DNA of 64,000 nt from Apostichopus japonicus (GCF_037975245.1 NC_092567.1:25579376-25643375), one strand, 5' to 3'; shown: positions 46,360 to 59,500, counted from the first letter of the stretch. Numbers and translations: made by a program. Notes: generated from the letters alone by a model not told the origin.

Positions 46360-47455
46360 CAGGCGCGGCGGAACGGAAAAATTATTGGGGGGGCTAATGT
46401 GTGGAGGCTATCTAAGCGGAGCGCCACCATCGGTTGGCGCGGAGCGTACAAGAAAATTTTGGGTTTTTTCAAACCCCCAGATGGCCGGAAACGACACTTC
46501 CCGAGTGTTTTATGCTGCGAATACCTAGCCCTAAAATATGGGTCTCAAGCCTGCAATTTCTCAGATTGCACGTAAAAGTCTGTAAAAACATTTTAATTTG
46601 TATGGTGTTTTAAGAGAGTAGCTATTACTCGTAGTGTACTCGCAAAGACGTTTTTGAGTGTAGTAAGGGCAGTGGCGGAGCTAGGGGTATTGGTCAGGGG
46701 GGGGGGCAAGGATGGTCTGTAGGGGCGCTTTCGACACTATCTAAGCGGAGCGCCACCACAGGTTGGCGCGGAGCGTACAGAAAATTTTTGAGTAAAGTTA
46801 CTCCCTAGATTGCAGGAAATGACCCTTTCCGGGCCTTGCTAATTTGCAGATAAACGGAGAATAAATAGGTGCATGTCGTCGCCATTTTGTCGGAAAATTA
46901 CACCAACAGAATATGACAAATGTCAATAGGTATATGAGAGCGCAATAAAATAGTCAATAATCGCGAATAAGTTAAAAGTAGTGAAAAGCTGAAAAGGGCG
47001 CCAGCAGTCCATTTGAGTCCGTCAGGAGGGGGGGGGGGGGATCCGCCCCCTGACTGTATATATGGACGCTCCGCCACTAAGTAAGGGGATGTTTGAGAAC
47101 TGGCTGAAATGAGGCAAGTCATTGGCCTAAGACGAAGTTGTGTTACGCTTACCGGTACTCACACTAACTGCTTCCACTTTTCACGGGGCGTGAAGACGCG
47201 GTTGGGGTGACAATGTGGTCTATAGCCAGGGGACGGGCCGAGGGTCCAGGGTCCCCCAGCAATTACTAAAATTATTACACCTATATAGTATACGTGTGCA
47301 TCGGACAGATCGACAAGTATGCATTGAAAAATGGGCAGATGCACGTTTCGGAGCCTTGGTAAATATTGGGGGGGCTTATCATGCATTTGCCCCCTCAACT
47401 TTTTCATTGGGGGGGCTGAGCCCCCCCAAGCCCCCCCCCGGTTCCGCCGCCACTG
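46360..47455. mobile_element. hAT element with 8-bp TSD TGTACGCC, split by a nested hAT
   Basis: Ends CAGGCGCGGCGGAAC and GGTTCCGCCGCCACTG; TSD TGTACGCC at 46352-46359 and 47456-47463. It is 1,096 bp with the nested 46670-47079 copy. Without that copy and one TSD it is about 678 bp, close to the 660-bp sibling at 43565-44224. Confidence 0.85.
46670..47079. mobile_element. Nested hAT MITE with 8-bp TSD AGTAAGGG
   Basis: Ends CAGTGGCGGAGC and GCTCCGCCACT(A); TSD AGTAAGGG at 46662-46669 and 47080-47087. It is a sibling of 11746-12125 and 49165-49488. It inserted after the host 46360-47455 element. Confidence 0.87.
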
Positions 47456-47799
47456 TGTACGCCTTCATAACTTACTGACAGTAAGTTATAACAAAGAAGT
47501 ACATTATATTACATATGATGGACACTATAAGAAACAATGCTGTTCATCAAAGCTAGTGACCGTGAAAAAAAGAAAAAAAAAAGAAAGACACTATGTCAAG
47601 GAGAAATATACAGTAACTTGTCAGGTAAGTGAGCAGTTAGATTGAACATCTAGAAATTAGACATAATAGCGCTGAAGATAAGACAAGATATATAATAATA
47701 TAATAATTATAATAATAATTATAATAATAATATAATAATAATATATAATAATCATAATCATCATAATAATATATAATAATCATAATCATCATAATCATA

Positions 47800-48080
47800 A
47801 TCAGCAGTTATTTTTACGACGCTTAAGCGACCACAAATGTGGGAGAAACCCACAAGGGCTTATGGATTACAACTTACACGTCGGGTGGCTTCCAATTCAA
47901 CATTTTAACTCAAATTTAGAATCTTTTCAATTTAGAAAGTCATTTCAGGTGGGAAAAAATTGCTATTGGATGAAAAACCCACTTTACTATGACCCGACCG
48001 GGATTTGAACCCGGAACCTCCCGATTGTTAAGCCTCATTGCTTCAAATGCCACCGCCTTTATCCACTCGGCCACAACACC
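47800..48080 (-). mobile_element. tRNA-derived SINE, family 2, copy B
   Basis: On the minus strand it starts GGTGTTGTGGCCGAGTGGAT and has the B box GGTTCAAATCCC. The match to a tRNA with a long variable arm is better than in copy A. The tail is the ATA/ATC-rich tract at 47690-47799. A hairpin (arms CTTGTTCGCTTC and GAAGCGAACAAG) lies directly next to its head. Confidence 0.82.
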
Positions 48081-48247
48081 GGTCTTGTTCGCTTCATTCT
48101 TTTGAAAAGAATGAGGTGAAGCGAACAAGGTTTGTTTGCATTTATAGTAATAACTTGTTGAACAAGGAAGTTGCTTGCTTGAACGAGATCAGCTGTGGTC
48201 ATAAGGTGTTAAAAACGCAAAGTTTAGTGATATTTTCCCACCCTCCT

Positions 48248-48935
48248 TCCCTTTCACATCTCCTACGCGTCTGCCGCCCTGACGTCATTTAGTCATGGCA
48301 CAGACATATAGAACAGGTAATGAACTTTCTATTAATTAGAACGTATTTCAAGCTGTTACATGCAATCTTTTCAACACCCTGTTCCTAACATAAGTCTCTC
48401 ACATGTAACCATACCGTATTATATACATACTAGATATACTTAACTTCGTGTATAAGGTAATTTGCTGTAGTAAATCAATTGGTCCACGCCTACAACATGC
48501 AGCGTTCCTATTCAAAAATAGAAACCTGGGAATACCCTGACATGATGATATTTACGTATACGAGTAGTGCCTATCTGCAGTTCACTCAATTTACACTGTA
48601 GCTATTCTACGATTAACGATTTTTTGTATATTAAATATCGTCGAATATTAACAAAATAATATATATATATTTACTAAACACTATGAAATAAAAATGTAAT
48701 CTTACCAACTGCAACCAAAGTAGCAAGTACGAAAACGTAGAGGAAACCCTTCATCATGATAGGTTATAATCGCGGCGAGGATTTTATGAAAGCTGAACGA
48801 TGGTTTCTTGTCAGACAAAGAATGCGTTATGGCAACATATGATACTTACACCGACCTATAGCAAGCGAGCACAATACCGTAACCACGCCCTTTGCAGTCG
48901 GTACAGAAAGGAAAGTTGATTCGAGGTTGCTATGC
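48248..48935 (-). repeat. Segmental duplication, distal unit
   Basis: This is the partner of 45550-46235. The coding exon and donor are intact, with only two amino-acid changes, while the flanks have more differences. That pattern hints at constraint on the exon. Both units keep the same promoter-proximal block on the minus strand. Confidence 0.8.
48706..48757 (-). CDS. Ly6-type gene, duplicated signal-peptide exon (distal copy)
   Basis: It encodes [17 protein letters not shown] and keeps the same phase-1 donor (GTTG|GTAAGA). It lies in a segment of about 690 bp that duplicates 45550-46235. It could be an alternative first exon of the same gene, or the leftover first exon of a lost paralogue. 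No second Ly6 body exon was seen between the two. Confidence 0.7.
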
Positions 48936-49164
48936 GACCTTTCGTTCACAATGGCTGTATACACCGGTTACACACCTCTCATATATACTGCGTCACACTT
49001 TATACACCCAATACATAATGCCATTTACATATCAGACTTAGTCCTAAGCATTTTACACATAATGGAAGAGGGAGCGAGGAGTGTGGGAGGGGTGTGGGTT
49101 GGAGTGACTGCGAATAGCACGGTGGAACAATTTATTTATTCTTCCATTGCCTGTCCGTTGTAGA

Positions 49165-49488
49165 GAGTGGCGGAGCTAGGGGTATTGGTCGGGGGGGGGG
49201 GGGCGAGAATGTTCTGTAGGGCGCTTTCGACACTATCTAAGCGGAGCGCCACCACAGGTTGGCGCGGAGCGTACAGATTTGTTTGACTAAAGATACTCCC
49301 TAGATCGACGGAAAAAAACCTTTCCGGGCCTTGCTGTGACAAATGTCAATCGGTAGATGAGAGCGCAATAAAAAAGTCAATAATCGCGAATAAGTAAAAT
49401 GTGATGAAAAGCTGAAAAGGGCGCCAGCAGTCCATATGAGTCCGTCAGGGGGGCATCCGCCCCTGACTGTATGGACGCTCCGCCACTG
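49165..49488. mobile_element. hAT MITE with 8-bp TSD GTTGTAGA/GTTGCAGA
   Basis: Ends GAGTGGCGGAGC and GCTCCGCCACTG; the TSD copies differ by one base. Internal blocks match 46670-47079. It is 324 bp, with a deletion relative to that copy. Confidence 0.82.
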
Positions 49489-49499
49489 GTTGCAGACAA

Positions 49500-51650
49500 T
49501 AACATCACAATATTTTTCACCCCATTACTGTCGAGTAGGGGTCTCTGTAAAGTCGCGGAGTTACAGCGGTAGCTTTCACAAATGAGACTACACGCAAATA
49601 GGCTATATATTTATTTTGACAAGACCTTTAAGTCATTTATTTAATGGGTTCCTCATAAAACATTCAGAGGCAGTTATAGCAGTGAAATTAATTAGTAATT
49701 CTAATTGACCCTACACAGAGCTATACAATCTCATATGTGCCTCTTCCCCTGCGCCATGCCACGGCCTAGCTTACAATTTCAGAGTCAAACATTTTCAAGG
49801 CCACTGAATACCCCCCCCCCCCTCAAGGGTCTCTAGAGCTACACCTGGGCTGCATTGTCAGGTGTTCATTATTTGAGGTCAAGACCATACTATAGTGATG
49901 TAATATATGAGCCACATTAACACCAGATTATCTGGTTCTAACATGTTTTATTTCACAGCCGTGCACCCAACCAGGACTCCGGTATGAGTAGATAGCCTGG
50001 TATCAGCTACCCTTGTGTACCCTTGAGTACACTTGTCTTGCCCAGACCCCAATACCTGCCACCAAACCATATATACGTAAGATATCACAGAAATACGAAT
50101 TTTGATTTAACTGCAGTGGATATCAGTGATATTTAGGTAATGGGTAACCATATATTAAGGTGTTGGTTAAGTTTAGTACTATGAATAATATTTGTTTCGC
50201 GTGCCGCAATTGATTCTAAATGTGATCCATGTTCAGAAAAGTAATAGTTGCATAGAACACCATTAAAAATTCAAGATTGTTGGGAGAAATGCAGACTTCT
50301 TTATTCTTTATAGCAGGGTTACCCTAACTTTAATTTATCCCCCCACGAACATATATGTTTCACCGAATCACTGTAGTTAGGTGAAGGACTGGACCGGCTT
50401 GGACATGCCAGGCCTGCTCGCCACTGCTGTTAACAGATCTGGATGGAGGACGATGTCAGCTTCAACCGTCATGTCTCCCCGACGACTTCACAGTCATGGG
50501 ACTGAGTGAGTGAGTGTAGTTAGGTGAGAAGCGATGCTTCCTAGAACACTTGCTTAGTTTCTCACCTATGTGATATATTAATGTAGTCAATTATGTGAAA
50601 CAATTCATCTGGCTGCGGAAAAATAAATCATTGAAGTGAAGTTGCGTGTTTCCTTGTATTTCAAGAGAAATTCAACATTGTGGCACATTATTAAACTGAC
50701 TAATTTACCTGAGGTCGTAAGCAATAGTTTATTTGCTCTGTCAATATTCATTGATAACTTTCTACTCAGATTGCTGTTCAAAAATATGTACATTTATGGA
50801 GAAGAACGCGATAGATTATCAAGGGTAAGCCGTTCTGTCACATATATATATATAAATATATATGTTATATGTATCACAGCATAGCAACAGTGACCGTAAT
50901 GGCAATTGCCTCTCACTAGACTTTACGCCCTCTTTCTCTTCCCTTTTATGAGAAAAGTCACCTGCAAAAAACCATACATAGACATTAGATAAATGTGTAA
51001 TATTTTAATTTTTTGCCAACAACTACTTTGCACGTCGCAGTAACTGTGTCAAGGTTTGTTTTCTACATAGCTGGCACAATTATCGATTGTTTGCTTTGTT
51101 TAGTCAGTTGGTATTGTCTGCTGGAAATTCCCAATTTTTCAATGTATACATTAAACCGTAACACATCAATAATAACCGTGGTGTTTCTTTGAAGCAACTG
51201 TGCAGGATCCGTGTTATTGCGCAATCGGTACTTTCCGCCATAGACATTGTGCACTTTGCGGCCATGTAACCGCCAAATTGTACACGTGTGTACTTAGTTG
51301 CATTCTCACATGGTTGATTTTGAATGGCAAAAGAAAAAAAGAAAAAAGAAATGGTTGAGCGCCTGGGGAACTGCCCAGAGGCCCTGCCCATGCCCTCTTT
51401 TCGTCCCGCAGGACATGGCGAGGAGTTAGTTCGATTGATATCCTCTAAATAGGTTACACAATGGGTGTTCCAAACAGTTTGAAAACAGCCCCCGGCAGTC
51501 TGTCCGTTTGGTCTTGTTCCGGTCTCGTACCCCACAGTCTAACCTGTATATGGATTGTAAACCTTCTTTTGCAGTTGGAAGCTTGATTCGAAACGAATCA
51601 CTGTATAAACATCGACGTACCTCATTCAAAATTAACAATTTATTCTTTTT
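49500..51650. other. Mostly unassigned stretch upstream of the Ly6 locus
   Basis: Apart from the LINE tail at 50372-50525 I see no feature I can name. A plus-strand open stretch at 50636-50825 ends before a donor-like CAAGGGTAAGC, but nothing in it is recognisable. Confidence 0.4.
50372..50525 (+). pseudogene. LINE ORF2 C-terminal fragment
   Basis: The plus strand reads VKDWTGLDMPGLLATAVNRS and GWRTMSASTVMSPRR before a stop. This is the DWTGL...A.DR..WR ending of many non-LTR retrotransposon ORF2 proteins. It ends in (TGAG)n. The RT is absent. Confidence 0.6.
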
Positions 51651-51654
51651 TGCT

Positions 51655-52075
51655 GATTCAAATGATCAATCAGACACGCAGACGATCAATCGATCAGATA
51701 CGCAGACGATCAGACACGCAGACGAGCAGACGAGCAGTCGAGCAGTCGAGCAGTCGGGCAGTCGAGCAGTCGAGCAGTCGAGCAGTCGAGCAGTCGAGCA
51801 GTCGAGCAGTCGCGCAGACGAATAGACGAACAGACGAGCAGACGTGCAGACGAGCAGACATACAATAAGACAAGCAGACAACAGACCAGCAGACACGCAG
51901 ACAAACAGACGAGCAGACTGGCAGACAAGCAGACACCCAGACAATTAGACCCGCAGACAATTAGACACCCAGACAATTAGACACGCAGACATTTAGACAC
52001 GCAGATAATCAAACAATAATACACACAGACAATCAGACACGTAGACAATCAGACACTCGGAGACAGAGTCATGCT
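51655..52075. repeat. 8-bp minisatellite (CAGACACG / CAGTCGAG type)
   Basis: About 50 tandem octamers run from CAGACACG through a homogeneous (CAGTCGAG)n core (about 51730-51800) to diverged CAGACAAT units. Since 8 is not a multiple of 3, all frames stay open and give repeated RAVEQSSS or CSTARLLD peptides. These are not genes. Confidence 0.9.
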
Positions 52076-52449
52076 CGACCTGATAGCATACATGAGCGGA
52101 AGCCCATGTACCATCTTATTACTACTTCGGTGTACAAGGATTATCCAGAGGAAAATATATATTTCATAAATGAAAGGACATTCAATTGAAATGTTCATTC
52201 AATTCCTTAGTACCATTTTTTTTTTCTCGAGATAACAACATTTAAAGCAGACACATTTTGCAGTAGACGTGAACTTGAAGCAGACAGATATGATGTCATA
52301 TAGGCTATACAAGCACACCTAACTAGTCTGTTTCTTTGCCTTTTCTTCCGTATATTGAGATATAATTAACCACTTTAGGTAAAGTTGGATCCCTAACCAG
52401 TCCTAATGCAAAATAAACAAAACATTATATTGTTAGTGTGCAGGCTATG

Positions 52450-53016
52450 AAATGCAGCCTATTATTATATGTGGCTTACATCATACATACTTAATGGATT
52501 TATCTATGAATATTTGTGGCTTAGAATACCTACGAAACAGACTAATCTAGGAATATCTGTGGTTACACACATTACGTGACAAATGTAACACATTTACCTA
52601 TGGATATCTGTGGCTTACACTAAACTTACATAGTTATTTATGAATATCTGTGGCTTAGAATACTTTACATTATGGATCTATCTATGAATACCCGTTGCTT
52701 GGAATACATACGAATCATATTTATCTATGAATAAATATGACCTAAATAACAGATGAGGCTTAGAATACTTACCAATAGGATTAATCTATGAATATATGTG
52801 GCATAGAATACTTACGAATAATTAAACGTACTTATGAATATCTGTGGCTTACACCACCTTACATTATGGATCTATCTACAAATATCTGTGTATTAGAATA
52901 CATAAGAAATAGATTAATCTGTGAATAGCTGTGGCTTATAAAACTTACATAGTTAATTAACTGATGGATATATGTGGATTACATTACTTACATAATGTAT
53001 TTCTCACTGAATATAT
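52450..53016. repeat. 43-bp satellite array, diverged left edge
   Basis: Monomers of the type GAATATCTGTGGCTTAGAAT plus ACTTACGAATAGGATTAATCTAT with many changes. This is the outer, more diverged part of the array that runs to the window end. It is cut at 53016 by the foldback element. Confidence 0.85.
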
Positions 53017-56000
53017 TAGTCAGGTGGCTAAGCAACAATTTTTAGGCTTAACGTTACAGGCCGGACAAATGTACCAAATTTGGCATGGAGTTTCTTTTCG
53101 ACCTATCTATCGATTTTATCCGTGGAACCCACTTTATCGGTTCCGATTTTTCAAGATGGCGGCCAAAATCCAAGATGGCCGCCAGAAAAAAACCAAATGT
53201 CATATATCTGGCTGTAAAAATCACAGATGAACAAATGAGGGGTCAATTAAGGTGTTTCCGGGGTCACTGAAACAGATGATGATCATGGCATGTTGCTTGA
53301 GTAACCCACTTCCAAGATGGCGGCCAAAATCCAAGATGGCCGCCAGAAAAAAACCAAATGTCATATATCTGGCTGTAAAAATCGGAGATGAACAAATGAG
53401 GGGTCAATTAAGGTGTTTCCGAGCTCACTGAAACAGATGATGGTCATGGTATGTTGCTTGGGCCACCCACTTCCAAGATGGCGCCAGAATCCAAGATGGC
53501 CCCCTGGAAAAAAAGGAAATTTCATATATATTCAATCCCAGACCCCCTGTGCCCTTTTCTGATCGGGACCATTAAACCTTCCGTCCTCAAACGTGTAAAT
53601 GAAACCGGGCTTGCACCCTGACTATATGTTATGGCTGGTATTCTAATTGTGTCACTTTGGCTCAGGAAGCCACTTAGGACTTATTGGGGAACTTTGAGGT
53701 GTGATCGACCGTGGATAGACACTGTCGCAAACCCGTTATTATATGGGAGTTACGAGTGTCATGTAAGACTGATTACATTGAGTCAACTGTATAATAGGGT
53801 AACTTGAGGGAAAACAGACCAGATGTGAATACCGACTCATTGAGAGATTTTGTAGGATTGTGCACCCTTCATAAACACAACGTCAATTGTGCGAACAAAA
53901 CACGCTAAGTCAGGTCACTAGGCGTCTGAGGTATTTAGGTCGTTCTTTTCGGACATGTACTACAGGTCTGCTATTAGGGAGGATCTCCAGGAAGACTTGT
54001 TGTCTGGTATAGACAAGCCCCCCCCCCCCTTCATAAACACATATCAATTCTGCGAACAACACACGCTAAGTCGGGTCACTAGACATCTGAGGTCAACCAA
54101 TGACACTAATAACCAAAACAACAACAATAACAACCAATAACACCAATAATGAAGGCGTGAAACCATTATTCCGACACCAACCGGACACTCCAGCAAAAGG
54201 TGTTGCATAGTCCAAATGGCTTTACAGCCCACACAGGGACAAATCCCATAACCTAATCGCCACCTTACTAGGCGAAAATGGTTAGTGATGAGGACCCCAT
54301 GTGCAATCCTCCTCGCGAAGTCCCGGAGACGGCTATCTAGTGACTTACAACACAGAACACCACACATCTGGAGAGATGGCAGTTTGGCAAGCCGAGTGGG
54401 CTACGTTAAGCAGAACATCTGGACCACCCTCCTCTTTGATTCTACAAAGTGAGTCACCAATCTGAGTATACACCCCGAAGAGCGTGTCGCCTTTGGCCGG
54501 TTATTGGAAAAGGATCCGGGCCAGTAGTGGCGAAAAAGAAAACCACCCCAGAACCAAAAAAGGCAAACGAGGGATTCTCAAACGCAACGAAAAAACCTAT
54601 CAAAAGGAGAAAGCGCAGTTAAGATGGTAGGTGGACCAAACCATGCCCACCCGCTCAAGGGGGTCTTTTACAGAACGGTCCTTTTGAGAAGGTTTGGTTT
54701 GCACGTTCCCCAAATGAAATAAAAAATGATCCTCTCCAATCGTACCAAGGAATAACCTGGTGCAGCGATCACCGTACCAGGATACCGAAGGAGAGGAAAA
54801 AATAAAACGATTGACAACTGTAACCTTCCCATGGAGGGAGAGTCACCTCCGATTGAATGTGTCGAGCCTTGCCTCCACCTGATCAGCCTTCTCTGCCTAA
54901 GTGGTGGCCTCTGGGGCACCATAACCTAGCCAGATGCCGATTACCCTGATCATGACATCTGACAAAGTAGCATCGAACGGGAGGGATTGGCCACGCCAAC
55001 CTCCTGAATGCAGCCCTTTGGTCTTGGACTTGTTAAGTCTGGCACCATAGCCTCTTAGAAGGTGGCCAAAACCTTCGATAAAGGCTTGAAGGAGACGAGG
55101 TCCGACACAATACAAGTACCCGGTACATTGAAAGGTCGAAACCCCAAGCATCTGTCCAGCGAGGTACTGAGCGTTTCGCTGAAGAGAATATATAACAACG
55201 GGGAGAGGGGACAACCCTGACGGACTCCCCTTCGAACCGGGGAGGGACCAGAAGTAAATCCGTTAACAGTGACCATGCTCGTGACGTCCTTATATAGTAA
55301 CGAGAACCAACGAATAAACACTGAGTTCAATCCGAAGGACTCGCACAGCGTAAGTCTGGAGAGGACCTACAATATCCGGCATCACATTCGCTAAGCGATT
55401 TCCTAATGCTTTGGCCAGGATTTTGTAGTCCAGATTTAACAGCGTTATTGTACGCCTATTAGGGTCCAAAGGGTCTCCCGACTTTGGGAGGAGAACAATA
55501 TTTCCAGCCCTCTGTGTTTTTCTCTGCTCATGTAATTCAACTGGAAAGCGGTAGAGAACACGTCTCTAAAGTCCCCACCGAGAACCTCCCAGAAGTCCTA
55601 TATAACTCAGCAGGGAGGCCATCAGGACCGGGGACTTTCCCTTCTTCATCGCTGCTACCGCTGTCCAGAGCTCACCAACGGAGAGATTCGAACCCAAGCT
55701 ATCGTTTTACTATGGGGGGGGGGGTGGGCTTGTCTCTACCAGACAACAAGTCTTCCTGGAGATCCTCGCTAACAGTAGCCCTGGGGTACAGGTTCGAAAA
55801 GAACGAGTTAAATGCCCCAGATGCCTAGTGACCTGACTTAGCGTGTGTTGTTCGCACAATTGACGTTGTGTTTATGAAGGGTGCACAATCCTACAAAATC
55901 TCTCAATGAGTCAGTATTCACATCTGGTCTCTTTTCCCTCAAGTTACCCTATTATATAGTTGACTCAATGTAATCAGTCCTACATGACACTCGTAACTCC

Positions 56001-56551
56001 CATATAATAACGGGTTTGCGACAGTGTCTTTCCACACCTCAAAGTTCCCCAATAAGTCCTAAGTGGCTTCCTCAACCAAAGTGACACAATTAGAATACCA
56101 GCCATAACATATAGTCAGGGTGCTAGCCCGGTTTCATTTACACGTTTGAGGATGGAAGGTTTGATGGTCCCGATCAGAAAAGGGCACAGGGGGTCTGGAG
56201 ATTGAATATATATGAAATTTCCTTTTTTTTCCAGGGGGCCATCTTGGATTCTGGCCGCCATCTTGGAAGTGGGTGGCCCAAGCAACATACCATGACCATC
56301 ATCTGTTTCAGTGAGCTCGGAAACACCTTAATTGACCCCTCATTTGTTCATCTCCGATTTTTACAGCCAGATATATGACATTTCCTTTTTTTCTGGCGGC
56401 CATCTTGGGTTTTGGCCGCCATCTTGAAAAATCGGAACCGATAAAGTGGGTTCCACGGATAAAATCGATAGATAGGTCGAAAAGAAACTCCATACCAAAT
56501 TTGGTACTTTTGTCCGGCCGGTAACGTTAAAGTTGCTAAGCCACCTGACTA
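53017..56551. mobile_element. 3.5-kb foldback element with long inverted arms, inserted in satellite
   Basis: The ends are TAGTCAGGTGGCT and AGCCACCTGACTA, flanked by TAT on each side. Removing the element and one TAT restores a normal satellite monomer (GAATATATGTGGC). The arms (left about 53017-54010, right about 55715-56551) are reverse complements with small differences; the left arm has an extra tandem copy of a block of about 165 bp (CAAGATGGCGGCCAAAATCC). The loop holds a minus-strand LINE RT remnant. Confidence 0.8.
54000..55810 (-). pseudogene. LINE reverse transcriptase remnant (L1/Tx1-like)
   Basis: In pieces on the minus strand: ELWTAVAAMKKGK, GPDGLPAELYR (after a frameshift), GNIVLLPKSGDPLDPNRRTI, LLNLDYKILAKALGNRL, FIRWFSLLYKDVTSMVTVNG, VRRGVRQGCPLSPLLYILFS, then YGARLNKSKTKGLHSGGW and IRVIGIWLGYG. 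These are RT motifs 0 to 6 of an L1/Tx1-type LINE. The FADD-box region is not intact and several frameshifts break the frame. The N-terminal endonuclease is missing. Confidence 0.8.
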
Positions 56552-59500
56552 TATGTGGCTTAGAATACATACAGAAACAGATTTATCTATATGAATATAT
56601 GTGGCTTACAAAACTAACGTACTTAATCATGAATATCTGGGCTTACATCACAAAGGTATTGGATTTATCTATGTATCTGTTTATTACACAACTAACATTA
56701 TCGACTTAACTCTGAATATCCGGAGTTAGAAAAACTATTAAGACTAATCTTTGTAGCTTACAACAGTTACAAAACTAATTAACTTTTGTTAATCTAATAA
56801 TATTTATACTTAGGATACATATGAATCATATAGATCTATGAGTATTATGACCTGCATAGCAGAGTTATCTACCAATATACGTGGCTTAGAATACTTAAGA
56901 ATAGGATTAATCTATGAACATCTGTGGCTTCATTCACTTACATCATGTATTTATCTATGAGTGAATATCTGTGGCTACATCGTATACAAAATGGATTTAT
57001 CTATTAATATCTGTGGCGAAGAAAACTAACATAGTCAACGTATTCATGAATATATGTGGCTTACAATAGTTACATAGATCATTTACTTATGAATATCTGT
57101 GGCTTAGAATACTTACGAATAGGATTAAACTATGAATATCTGTGGCTTAAAATACTTACGAATAGGATAAAACTATCAAAATCTGTGGCTAAGAATACTG
57201 ACGAATAAGATTAAAATATGAATATCTGTGGCTTAGAATACTTACGAATGGGATTAAACTAAGAATATCTGTGGCTTAGAATACTTACGACAAAGATTAA
57301 ACTATGTATAGGTGCGGCTTAGAATACTTACGAATAGGATTAAACTATGGATAGCTGTGGCGTAGAATACTCAGGAATAGGATGGAACTATGAATATCTG
57401 TGGCTTAGAATACTTACGAATAGGCATAAGCTATGAATATCAGTGGCTTAAAAACTACGATAACGAATAGGATTAAACTATGAATATCTGTGGCTTAGAA
57501 TACTTTTGAAAAAGATTAAACTATGAATATCTGTGGCTTAGCCATAAGCTATGAATGTCAGTGGCTTGAATAAGGAATATAGGAAAAAGGATTAAACTAT
57601 GAATATCTGGGGCTTAGAATACTTACGAAGAGGATTTAACTATGAATATATGTTGATTAGAATACTTACGAATAGTATTAAACTATGAATATCTGTGGCT
57701 TATGGAATATTTACAAATAGGCTAAAGCTAAGAATACTAACAAATACGTTTGAATTATGATTATCTGTGGCTTAGAATACTTACGAATAGGATTAATCTA
57801 TAAATATCTGTGGCTTAGAATACTTACGAATAGGATTAAACTATGAATATCTGTGGCTTAGAATACTTACAAATAGGCTTATGCTAAGAATACTAACGAA
57901 TATGATTTAAATATGAATATCTGTGGTTTAGAATACTTACGAATATGATTAAACTATGAAATATGTTGCTGCTTAGAATACTTACGAATAGGATTAAACT
58001 ATAAATATCTGTGGCTTAGAATACTTACAAATAGGATTAAACTATGAATATCTGTGGCTTAGAATACTTAAGAAGCAGATTAAACTATGAATATCTGTGG
58101 CTTAGAATACTTACGAATAGGATTAAACTATGAATATCTATGGCTTAGAATACCTAAGAATAGGACTTAACTATGAATGTATGTGGCTTAGAATACTTAC
58201 GAATAGGCATAAGCTATGAATATCTGTGGTTAAGAATTCTTACGAATAGGATTAAACTATGAATATCTGTGGATTATAATACTGACAAATAGGCTTCAGC
58301 TAAGAATACTTACGAATATGATTTAACTATGAATATCTGTAGCCTAGAAAACTAACGAAAAGGATTAAACTATGAATATCTGTGGCTTAGAATACTTACC
58401 AATGGGCATAAGCTATGAATATCTGTGGCTACGAATTGGATTAAACTATGTATTTCTGTAGCTTAGATGACTTACGAATTGGATTAAACTATGAATATCT
58501 GTGGCTTAGAATACTTCCAAATAGGCTTAAGCTATGAATATCTGTGGCTGAGAGGCCTTACGAATAGGATTGAACTATAAATATCCGTGGCTTAGAATAC
58601 TTCCGAATAGTATTAAACTATTTATATCTCTGGCTTAGAATACTTACAAATAGGGTTAGGCTATGAATATCTGTCGCTTAAAGTACTTACAAATAGGCTT
58701 AAACTAGGAATACTTACGAATATGATTTAAATATGAATATATGCGGCTTAGAATACTTAGGAATAGGATTAAATTATGAAAACATGTGGCTTAGATTACT
58801 TAGGAATATGATTAAACTATAAATATCTGTGGCTTAGAATATTTACGAATATGATTAAACTATGAATATCTGTAGCTTAAAATGCTTACGAACAGGATTA
58901 AACTATGAATGTCTGTGGCTTACAATACTTAACAATATGCACAAGCTATGAATATCTGTGGATAAGAATTCTTACGAATAGGTTTAAACTATGAATGTCT
59001 GTGGTTTACAATACTTAACAATATGCATAAGCTATGAATATCTACGAATAGGTTTATCTATGAAAATCTGTGGCATAGATTACTTATGAATAGGCTTAAG
59101 CTATGAATATCTGTGGCTTAGAATACTTACAAATAGGCTGAAGCTATGAATATCTGTGGCATAGATTACTTACAAATTGGATGAAACTATGAATATCTTT
59201 GGCTTAGAAAACTTACAAATAGGCCTAAGCTATGAATATCTGTTGCTAAGATTACTTAAGAATTTGATTAAACTATGAATATATGTGGCTTAGAATTCTT
59301 ACATATAGGCCTAAGCTATGAATATCTGTTGCTTAGATTACTTACGAATTAGATTAAACTATTAATATCTGTGGCTTAGAATGCTTACGAAAAAGGATTG
59401 AACTATTAATATATGGATATGTTGCTTAAAATACTTATGAATAGTATTACGCTATGAATATCTGTAGCTTATATGACTTACGATTTGGATTAAACTATGA

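Noticed and set aside
48000-48080. tRNA-Ser/Leu-like gene on the minus strand
   Set aside because: It is the head of SINE family 2, with the same body downstream as at 14212-14493.
51666-51976. Cys-rich repeat proteins (CSTARLLD type)
   Set aside because: An 8-bp tandem repeat keeps every frame open; several frames on both strands look alike.
55484-55828. 114-codon plus-strand open frame
   Set aside because: It is antisense to the LINE RT, whose motifs read clearly on the minus strand.
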